Positions 1 through 5,980 of a stretch of DNA of 7,594 nt are shown in pieces. The position numbers and the translations under genes were made by a program. The DNA comes from Bacteroidota bacterium (lineage in GTDB: Bacteria; Bacteroidota; Bacteroidia; Chitinophagales; Chitinophagaceae), in assembly GCA_947461985.1 (NCBI GenBank), contig CANHNT010000091.1:1-7594 (forward strand). The letters are read 5' to 3'. Position 1 is the first letter of the stretch, and the number at the start of each line of letters is the position of its first letter. The notes below the pieces were generated by a model. The model saw only the letters and a list, made by a program, of their open reading frames with translations. It had not been told where the DNA came from and searched no databases.

Positions 1-687
1 AATTTGGAGATTGATGAGGTTTCTGAAAATATTACGATTAAGCCATTAGATAGAATTTATGTAAGGAGAAAAGTAGATTTTTTGCCTCAAGATAAAATAA
101 GAATTGTAGGAGAAGTTTCTTATCCTGGTGAATATGTATTAATTAATAAAAACGAAAAAATTTCTTCTATTATAAAACGTTCTGGTGGTTTACTTCCAAC
201 AGCATATGCTGAAGGTTCAAAATTAATACGTAGAGGTGTGGGCCCAATTGTTATTGACTTGCCAAATGCATTGTCAAAAAATAGCTTAAAAGCCGATTTA
301 GCGTTAAGGGATAGCGATGTGATTATTGTACCTTCAGTGAATGATATTGTTACGGTAAAAGGAGAGGTTCAGTCAACAGTAAACATTAAATTTGATAAAG
401 ATTTTCAAGATGTAAATTATTATATTGGCAATGCTGGTGGATTTGGAGAAAGACCTTGGAAAAGTAGAATTAATATAAAATACCAAAATGGAAGAATAAA
501 AAAAACAACTAATTTTTTATTTATTCATAAATATCCAAAAGTAAAAGAAGGGTGTATTGTAATTGTTCCAAGAAAACCTGAAAGAGAGAATAAAACAAAA
601 TTCAGCGAAGTTTTTGCTAGTACATTGTCTGCATTAACTGGGATAGCAACATTAATTTTATTGGGAAAATCATTAGGTATACAATAA
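1..687 (+). CDS. SLBB-domain polysaccharide export protein (Wza-like), C-terminal part
   Basis: Partial gene: the frame is open from the first base, so the N-terminus lies outside the window and 228 residues are visible. An SLBB domain (a beta-grasp-like fold used in polysaccharide export) is seen at about residues 33-78, with the typical pattern IVGEVSYPGEY followed by a SGGL turn. A second, more divergent one lies at about 117-165 (VKGEV, then NAGGF). Each is preceded by a linker of the form L..xD.I.V (PLDRIYV near 15-21; DSDVIIVP near 104-111), the repeat pattern of multi-SLBB export proteins. The C-terminus is hydrophobic (about 204-222) and ends a few residues later, as expected for a membrane or outer-membrane anchor. 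By family, such proteins form the periplasmic/outer-membrane conduit for capsule, exopolysaccharide or O-antigen. The Wzz-type gene 16 bases downstream supports this. The TTG at position 4 is probably an internal Leu codon, not the start. The polymer exported cannot be told. Confidence 0.88.
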   Translation, partial: NLEIDEVSENITIKPLDRIYVRRKVDFLPQDKIRIVGEVSYPGEYVLINKNEKISSIIKRSGGLLPTAYAEGSKLIRRGVGPIVIDLPNALSKNSLKADLALRDSDVIIVPSVNDIVTVKGEVQSTVNIKFDKDFQDVNYYIGNAGGFGERPWKSRINIKYQNGRIKKTTNFLFIHKYPKVKEGCIVIVPRKPERENKTKFSEVFASTLSALTGIATLILLGKSLGIQ

Positions 688-703
688 TTAATATTTAAAC
701 ATT

Positions 704-1687
704 TTGACAACATTAGAAATATTAAAAGAAGTAAAAAATAAATTAAAATCAAACTTGATTTTAATACTTATTATGAGTGCAATAATTGCATCTGGTTTTG
801 CATTATTTACTAGCCTTAGTAAAGAAAAGTATGAAGCCTATTCTAAAATTTTTCCATTATCCATCAATAAATCGGGTGGAGGAAGCCCTATTGATGCCAT
901 AAAATCTCAATTCGGAATTTCAGATAAAACGGATTATGATAAAATTTATAATATTACTGAATTGGTAAAAAGTAAAAGGGTTTCACACAAAGTAGTGAAG
1001 GCTAAAATAAATAACAAAAAATATAAAACATTAGGCGACTGGATCATTGATGATTACAATACACATCAACCATTTTATACTAAAAAAATAAAAATTAAGT
1101 CAAGCGATACCAATAGTTTAGTTTATTCTGCTGCAGGATTGTTATTAGCAAATGTTGAAGTAAAGTCAGACAAAACCGATTTCACTACCATTATTTCTAA
1201 AGCCTATAATGCCAGTTTAGCGAAAGAAATAAATGAAAATATTTTAGCTGAACTTTCTAGTCTGTATATATCCATGACAACTGAAAAACCTAGAAATGAT
1301 TTAGGTAAAATTGCAATATTAAGAGACTCATTAAAAGATGAGTTGTATGCAGTTGAGAGAGCAATAGCAGGCTTTCAGGATGCAAATCAATTGTCTGTAA
1401 AATATTCTAATAGTATTCCACAGGCAAAATTGATAAGAACAAGAGAAGAACTCGAAAAATTATATGAAACGACTGCTTCTGCTTTTCAAAATGCTAGATT
1501 TAAATTGTTGTCCGAAAGTCCGATATTCCAAGTGTTAGATCAAGCCGGTCCGCCATACAATTCTACTCGACCCTCTGCAAAAAATGCCGCCATTGTTGCA
1601 TTTTTATTGGCTTTTGTTTTTCTTTCTTTTTTTGTGTGTAGAAAAATATTTTGGAACCTTATTCTCGATGAGCTTTCAAAAGCTTAG
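704..1687 (+). CDS. Wzz-type polysaccharide chain-length/export inner-membrane protein
   Basis: A 327-residue protein with the standard Wzz/PCP layout. It has a short cytoplasmic N-terminus, TM1 at about residues 18-36, a large charged and helical periplasmic domain, a proline-rich stretch (PPYNSTRPS, 283-291), then TM2 at about 295-312 and a short cytoplasmic tail. The proline-rich segment before TM2 is the family hallmark. There is no C-terminal BY-kinase domain, so this is a co-polymerase without the Wzc kinase part. By family it sits in the inner membrane and sets polymer length or supports export together with the SLBB protein encoded just upstream. Start: TTG at 704. An in-frame stop at 689-691 rules out a longer form, and the first internal ATG would fall inside TM1 (Met24), so TTG is the best choice although no Shine-Dalgarno is visible. 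Its stop overlaps the convergent permease stop. Confidence 0.87.
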   Translation: MTTLEILKEVKNKLKSNLILILIMSAIIASGFALFTSLSKEKYEAYSKIFPLSINKSGGGSPIDAIKSQFGISDKTDYDKIYNITELVKSKRVSHKVVKAKINNKKYKTLGDWIIDDYNTHQPFYTKKIKIKSSDTNSLVYSAAGLLLANVEVKSDKTDFTTIISKAYNASLAKEINENILAELSSLYISMTTEKPRNDLGKIAILRDSLKDELYAVERAIAGFQDANQLSVKYSNSIPQAKLIRTREELEKLYETTASAFQNARFKLLSESPIFQVLDQAGPPYNSTRPSAKNAAIVAFLLAFVFLSFFVCRKIFWNLILDELSKA

Positions 1688-2994
1688 CTGCTTCGAATCC
1701 ATTTGATAACTTCTTTCCATGATGGTTTTTTGCCGTACATCAAAATTCCTGTTCTGTATATTTTAGCACTTATCCAAGTCATTAATATAAATCCTCCAAT
1801 CAATAATAACATGGAGGTAATTATTTGCCAAGTGGGAACTCCATAAGGAATTCTACCTAACATTACAATTGGAGAAGTTAGTGGAAATAAACTACCAAAA
1901 ATAGCTAAGGGACTATTGGGGTCTTTTATGGTAGCCTGTAAAATGATAATTCCAAATATGATGGGCATAGATACTGGCAATGTTAATTGTTGAGCCTCTT
2001 GTGGATCTTCATTTACTAAACTGCCCACTGCTGCAAACATGGCAGCATAAATAAAATAGCCTCCTAAAAAGTAAAACAAAAAGGCGCCAATAATTAATCC
2101 CCAATTTTGATGCAATATTGTTTGAATTATTGGTGCAAATTCTCCATTTACTTGTTGCAATGCTTGTTCTTGCATTTCAGGATTTTGTATTATGGGCGAA
2201 TGCATTGCTTCTCTTATTTCGGGAGAAACGATTTGAGAAATTAAAAACATGAACCCCATTAACGACAACCAAATGATAAATTGGGTTAAACCCACTAGCC
2301 CAATTCCAAAAATTTTTCCCATCATTAATTGAAACGGTTTCACGCTGCTAATAATTACCTCTGCTATGCGATTTGTTTTTTCTTCCATTACGCCTCTCAT
2401 CACGCCTGCTCCGTAAATAAAAATAATGATGTACATTAAAAATCCCATGCCATAACCCATTGCCATCGCAATTTCTGAACTTGTTTCTTTGTTGTTTTCT
2501 AAATCATAACTTTTTATAGCAATTTCGCTTTTATTAATACTGTCAATTTGAATTTTATTAATACCTGCATCTTGCATTTGCTTGATTTGATAAATATTGT
2601 CTAATTCCCTACTAATAAAACTCTTGGCAGACAAGCTAACACCTCCTTCTTTATATATAATTACGCTATCAGGTTGATTGTTTTTAAAAGGGAAAATGTG
2701 CACTAAAATATCTGCGTCTTTCCTTTTTAAAAAATCTTTTTTAGATTCTTTGACATTGGGCAGTATATAAATCGTTTTGTATGATTCATCCGTTGTATCT
2801 AATTTATTAATAAAAAAACCAGATTCATCTTGAATAACAATTAGTTGTTTTTGTTCACTTTTTGCAGCTAAGTAGGTTACTAAGGCAATTAAACATGCCA
2901 CCAAAACGGGAAGTAAAATAGTTGTGATTAAAAATGATTTTTTCTTTACCCGAGTCCAATATTCTCGTTTTATAATTAGCCAAGTTTTATTCAT
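1684..2994 (-). CDS. ABC-2 type transporter permease, NatB-like
   Basis: A 436-residue membrane protein of the ABC-2 permease family (NatB/YhaP-like). TM1 is at about residues 21-43, followed by a large, mainly polar extracytoplasmic domain (about 45-175). The C-terminal membrane domain has segments near 180-198, 228-250, 300-324, 342-354 and 389-409, with a further hydrophobic stretch at 364-380. The diagnostic motif is visible after TM2: MEEKTNRIAEVIISSVKPFQ (203-222) followed by LMMGKIFG, the EKTNR..E...SSVKP..L..GK pattern of NatB-type permeases and the likely coupling region to the ATPase. It is the second gene of a two-gene unit, 11 bases after the ATPase stop, so the two are almost certainly co-transcribed and form one exporter. 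NatB of Bacillus subtilis takes part in Na+ extrusion, but substrates vary across this family and the sequence does not fix one here. The stop (TAA, 1686-1684) overlaps the convergent Wzz stop. Confidence 0.9.
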   Translation of the reverse strand: MNKTWLIIKREYWTRVKKKSFLITTILLPVLVACLIALVTYLAAKSEQKQLIVIQDESGFFINKLDTTDESYKTIYILPNVKESKKDFLKRKDADILVHIFPFKNNQPDSVIIYKEGGVSLSAKSFISRELDNIYQIKQMQDAGINKIQIDSINKSEIAIKSYDLENNKETSSEIAMAMGYGMGFLMYIIIFIYGAGVMRGVMEEKTNRIAEVIISSVKPFQLMMGKIFGIGLVGLTQFIIWLSLMGFMFLISQIVSPEIREAMHSPIIQNPEMQEQALQQVNGEFAPIIQTILHQNWGLIIGAFLFYFLGGYFIYAAMFAAVGSLVNEDPQEAQQLTLPVSMPIIFGIIILQATIKDPNSPLAIFGSLFPLTSPIVMLGRIPYGVPTWQIITSMLLLIGGFILMTWISAKIYRTGILMYGKKPSWKEVIKWIRSS

Positions 2995-3005
2995 GAGATT
3001 TCATT

Positions 3006-3914
3006 TTAATTGTTCGTAAATTGTCGAGCAGCAGAGCCTTCTACTTGATTAATAAATATTTCATTTAATGAAGGAAGCACTTCTTGAAAACTAATAATTT
3101 TAATTTGTTGATGGATACAATAATTTAAAACTGCATTTGCGTCTTGATGATTATTGAAATGTAAAATATATTCATTTCCTTTTTTTGAAATAATATGATT
3201 ATCAAAACCCTTCAATTCATCATTTATTTCTAATTTGAAATGGTTCAATTTAAATTGCTCTTTTATTGATTTTACATCGCCTTGCAAAATACTTTTTCCT
3301 TTGTTTATTAAAACTATTTCTTCACAAATTTCTTCTACTTGCTCCATTCTATGCGTAGAAAAAATAATGGTGCTGCCATTTTTAGCCAATTCAAATAGTT
3401 CCTTTTTAATAATTTCACTATTCAAAGGATCTAAACCACTAAATGGCTCATCTAAAATTAACAGTTTAGGATCATGTACCACAGTTAGCACAAATTGTAG
3501 TTTTTGAGACATTCCTTTGCTTAAATCTTCCACTTTTTTATTCACCCAACTTTGCATATCGAGCCGATTGAACCAAAAATTTATTTTAGCTTGCGCTTCG
3601 CTTTTTGATAGCCCTTTTAATTGTGCCAAATACAATGCCTGCTCACCAATTTTCATTTTCTTGTAAAGCCCTCGTTCTTCAGGCATGTAGCCAATTTGCT
3701 CACTGTGTTTAGTTAACAGAAACGGTTCGTTATTGAAAATTATTTCGCCACGATCAGGCAATGTGATGCCTGTAACCATTCGCAATAAGCTCGATTTGCC
3801 AGCACCATTTGGGCCTAATAAACCAAATATGCAACCCTTTTTAACAGAAAAGCTAATATCGTCAACAGCTTTTTGCGTTGCATACGTTTTTACTAAATGA
3901 TTTAGTTTTAACAT
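3006..3914 (-). CDS. ABC transporter ATP-binding protein, NatA-like
   Basis: A 302-residue nucleotide-binding subunit with all key motifs: Walker A GPNGAGKS (34-41), signature LSKGMSQ (131-137), Walker B LLILDE (151-156), D-loop SGLD (159-162) and H-loop His188. The YMPEERGLY segment (76-84), with Glu79 in place of the usual Q-loop Gln, is typical of NatA-type subunits paired with ABC-2 permeases. The C-terminal 90 residues or so resemble the DUF4162 extension found in such ATPases. It should bind the cytoplasmic face of the downstream permease and power export. Start: the frame is open to an ATG at 3992, but the ATG at 3914 is preferred. The family's N-terminus begins at MLKLNHLVKTY, the 26 extra residues have no domain match I recognise, and a -7 promoter element (3935-3942) lies inside that extension. 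Confidence 0.93.
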   Translation of the reverse strand: MLKLNHLVKTYATQKAVDDISFSVKKGCIFGLLGPNGAGKSSLLRMVTGITLPDRGEIIFNNEPFLLTKHSEQIGYMPEERGLYKKMKIGEQALYLAQLKGLSKSEAQAKINFWFNRLDMQSWVNKKVEDLSKGMSQKLQFVLTVVHDPKLLILDEPFSGLDPLNSEIIKKELFELAKNGSTIIFSTHRMEQVEEICEEIVLINKGKSILQGDVKSIKEQFKLNHFKLEINDELKGFDNHIISKKGNEYILHFNNHQDANAVLNYCIHQQIKIISFQEVLPSLNEIFINQVEGSAARQFTNN

Positions 3915-4166
3915 GGTATTTATTTTTTCGTAAACAAATGTATCAATTATTCGATTCAGAACATTGGCTTTATTACAAAAGGTTAATTTCAATGATGGCT
4001 ATATTGAAGGGAAAAAGTTAAACGACAAATCATGCATTCATCCATGAAAATAATTGTTTTACCTTATTGGTTTTAAAAAAGCAGATATTCTTCGCTAAAA
4101 AAATAACAATTCCCTCAAATTTAAGTTTTATCAAAATATTAGTATTTATATTTACTATTGAAAAAT
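3915..4166. other. Divergent intergenic region between ABC operon and two-component operon
   Basis: About 250 bases separate the starts of two divergent operons, so promoters for both should lie here. The minus-strand side has the TACATTTG element noted separately. The plus-strand side has only imperfect -7 candidates: TAAGTTTT at 4122-4129, TATATTTA at 4147-4154, and TACTATTG close to the ATG. None has a clear -33 partner. A small inverted repeat (TCATG, 8-base spacer, CATGA, about 4030-4047) and an imperfect direct repeat (ATTGTTTTA at 4053-4061, ATTGGTTTTA at 4066-4075) sit near the middle. No coding sequence or RNA gene is recognised. Confidence 0.55.
3935..3942 (-). promoter_or_regulatory. 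Candidate -7 element for the ABC transporter operon
   Basis: The minus strand reads TACATTTG, an exact match to the Bacteroidota -7 consensus TAnnTTTG, 20 bases upstream of the ATPase ATG at 3914. This would give a short leader. No good -33 TTTG is seen at the usual distance (only a weak TGTT about 18-21 bases upstream). Such matches arise by chance in AT-rich DNA, but position and strand fit well. Confidence 0.5.
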
Positions 4167-5180
4167 ATGGTTAGAAACACAAATATTATATATCACTTTT
4201 TAGGAATTATTTTAGTCCTATTAATTCCATCTGTAATATTTCCCAATTTAATACATTCACAATCTATTCCAATTGCATTTATAATAAAAGATACAACATT
4301 GGTAGCTTTACTTATTTGTTTTTTTTATGCGCATTATCATTATATTATTCCTAAAATATACAACTCCAAAAAATATTTTTTACATGGGATAATCATAATT
4401 TTAATTTTTTCTTTTTTATGTTCTTTTGCTATTCCTTTTAAACATTTTTTGCCAGATCCTCACAGTCATTCAAAAATAGGCTTGACTAACTGGCAATATT
4501 TCTTAAAAGAATTAAGACAAAATTTTTTCTTTTTCATTGGTGTTTTATTTGCTTCATTAGCGTTGAAATTAAATCATCAATGGAAACAAATTGAACAAGA
4601 AAAGTTAAATGCAGAATTGTCTTATTTAAAAGCACAAATTAATCCTCATTTTTTATTTAATACACTCAATAGTATTTATTCTTTAGCCTTAGTAAAATCA
4701 GACTCTACACCAAAAGCAATTTTAGAATTATCTAGTTTAATGCGCTACGTAATAAGCGAATCAAAAGAGAAATTTGTACCGTTAGAAAAAGAAATTGACT
4801 ACATCAAAAATTATATTGATTTACAAAGATTAAGATTAGACGATACCGTAAGCGTTTCATTTACTATAGAAGGAGATATTCATAATAAAGACATTTCGCC
4901 ATTAATGCTCATTCCATTTATCGAAAATGCGTTTAAACATGGAGTGAACCCTGAAGAAAATTCCATCATTGATATTTTTTTAATTGTTCAAGGAAAAAAT
5001 TTACTCTTAAAAGTGACCAATGCATTAGTTACAAGTATAACAGATATTCATACAAAAAGTGGATTCGGTATTGAAAACGCAAAAACTCAGTTATCTTTAT
5101 TATATCCAAATAAACATTCACTTACTTTAGAAGAAGCAAATCATTGTTTTATTGTAACCCTTAAATTAAATATATCATGA
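4167..5180 (+). CDS. LytS/AlgZ-like membrane sensor histidine kinase
   Basis: A 337-residue kinase of the His_kinase (LytS/YehU) family. Four N-terminal membrane segments are visible at about residues 7-29, 34-55, 70-91 and 119-135. A short helical linker follows, then the phosphoacceptor motif QINPHFLFN with His161, the family's X-box. The ATP-binding part shows the N-box PFIENAFKHG with Asn254 and the glycine-rich GFGIEN (299-304). It should autophosphorylate on His161 and pass phosphate to the response regulator, whose start overlaps its stop (ATGA, 5177-5180), so the two are translationally coupled. There is no separate sensor domain, so any signal must be read by the membrane segments or their short loops. 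The loop between TM3 and TM4 is His-rich (HFLPDPHSHS, 93-102). Start: ATG at 4167 is preferred over an in-frame TTG three codons upstream (4158). Neither has a clear ribosome binding site. Confidence 0.92.
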   Translation: MVRNTNIIYHFLGIILVLLIPSVIFPNLIHSQSIPIAFIIKDTTLVALLICFFYAHYHYIIPKIYNSKKYFLHGIIIILIFSFLCSFAIPFKHFLPDPHSHSKIGLTNWQYFLKELRQNFFFFIGVLFASLALKLNHQWKQIEQEKLNAELSYLKAQINPHFLFNTLNSIYSLALVKSDSTPKAILELSSLMRYVISESKEKFVPLEKEIDYIKNYIDLQRLRLDDTVSVSFTIEGDIHNKDISPLMLIPFIENAFKHGVNPEENSIIDIFLIVQGKNLLLKVTNALVTSITDIHTKSGFGIENAKTQLSLLYPNKHSLTLEEANHCFIVTLKLNIS

Positions 5181-5881
5181 TAAAAGCAATCGCATTAGAC
5201 GACGAACCGTTAGCACTTAAAATTATTGAAACATTTTGTGCGGATATAGATTTTATAGAACTTGAAAAAACATTTTCTAAACCAAATGAAGCGCTGAAAT
5301 ACATTAATAAGTTTCCTGTAGATTTAATTTTTTTAGATATTCAAATGCCTTCAATTAATGGCATTGACTTTTATAAAAACTTAGATAAAAATGTAATGGT
5401 TATTTTTACAACAGCATTTCCTGAGTATGCTGTAGCCGGATTTGAGTTAAATGCAGTTGATTATTTAATGAAACCTTTTTCGTTTGAACGCTTTATGCAA
5501 AGTGTCAATAAATCGAAAGAATATTTTAACTTTTTAAATAGTTCTTCTGCAGGTACTGCTCAAAATCATTTTTTTATTCGAGCTGATTATAAATTAATAA
5601 AAGTGATGTATGAAGATATTGTTTACATAGAAGGTTTAAATGATTATGTGAAAATATTTTTATTAAATCAAAAACCGATTATCGCTCGAATGACGATGAA
5701 AAATATGTTAGATAGATTGCCTCATGAAAGTTTCATTAGAGTGCATCGTTCATATATCGTTTCGAAAGATAAAGTGACAAGCCTTAAAAATAAAAATTTA
5801 TTCATCAATTTTAATAATGAAATGGTTGAAATTTCAATTGGAAAAAGTTACGAAGATTGTATTGATACCATTTTAAAATAA
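5177..5881 (+). CDS. LytTR-family response regulator
   Basis: A 234-residue two-domain response regulator. The receiver domain (about 1-115) has the acidic pair Asp8-Asp9, phosphoacceptor Asp54 in FLDIQMP, the conserved Thr in FTTA (78-79) and Lys99 in MKPF, so it should be phosphorylatable. A linker near 116-128 leads to a LytTR DNA-binding domain (about 130-233) with the typical IEGLNDYVKI stretch (151-160) and the FIRVHRSYIV motif (186-195). By family it binds DNA as a dimer at paired direct repeats and controls transcription. It starts inside the stop of the kinase gene (4-base ATGA overlap), so the two form a cognate pair. A strong terminator 17 bases after the stop ends this operon. Targets are not known. 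The divergent ABC exporter is the nearest candidate, and autoregulation is also possible. Confidence 0.94.
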   Translation: MIKAIALDDEPLALKIIETFCADIDFIELEKTFSKPNEALKYINKFPVDLIFLDIQMPSINGIDFYKNLDKNVMVIFTTAFPEYAVAGFELNAVDYLMKPFSFERFMQSVNKSKEYFNFLNSSSAGTAQNHFFIRADYKLIKVMYEDIVYIEGLNDYVKIFLLNQKPIIARMTMKNMLDRLPHESFIRVHRSYIVSKDKVTSLKNKNLFINFNNEMVEISIGKSYEDCIDTILK

Positions 5882-5898
5882 TATTTTTTATCTTTTTT

Positions 5899-5928
5899 AA
5901 AAACTGTTTTAATATTAAAACAGTTTTT
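5899..5928 (+). terminator. Intrinsic terminator after the two-component operon
   Basis: A perfect 30-base palindrome: left arm AAAAACTGTTTTAAT (5899-5913), right arm ATTAAAACAGTTTTT (5914-5928). It can fold as a stem of about 13 bp with a 4-base loop. The right arm runs into a T tract (six T at 5924-5929, then A and four more T). It starts 17 bases after the response-regulator stop and before recG. The T tract is only on the plus-strand side, so it serves mainly the kinase-regulator operon. Confidence 0.85.
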
Positions 5929-5964
5929 TATTTTAGATTATAACCATATCAACAATTAATCATT

Positions 5965-5972
5965 TATTTTTG
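5965..5972 (+). promoter_or_regulatory. Candidate -7 element for recG
   Basis: TATTTTTG matches TAnnTTTG exactly and lies between the upstream terminator and the recG ATG at 5981, where a promoter is required. Initiation would fall within a few bases of the ATG, giving a very short or absent leader. No TTG/TTTG -33 element is seen at the right distance, and the T-rich context makes a chance match likely. Confidence 0.35.
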
Positions 5973-5980
5973 ACGAAACA

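Noticed and set aside
525..752. Minus-strand open frame of 75 codons across the SLBB/Wzz junction
   Set aside because: It lies antisense to the end of a clear SLBB gene and the start of the Wzz gene, and its hydrophobic, low-complexity translation reflects AT-rich DNA. No domain is recognisable.
1671..1684. Hairpin at the end of the Wzz gene as an intrinsic terminator
   Set aside because: The stem is only about 5-7 bp and no T tract follows it on either strand.
3235..3507. Plus-strand open frame of 90 codons
   Set aside because: It lies entirely antisense to the ATPase gene, whose motifs are intact. The translation shows no family features.
4158..4166. Alternative TTG start for the histidine kinase
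   Set aside because: It adds only three residues and has no better upstream signal than the ATG at 4167.
3915..4166. Small RNA, riboswitch or small protein in the divergent region
   Set aside because: No stable GC-containing structure, terminator or conserved motif is visible, and the region is short and AT-rich, as expected for two promoters.
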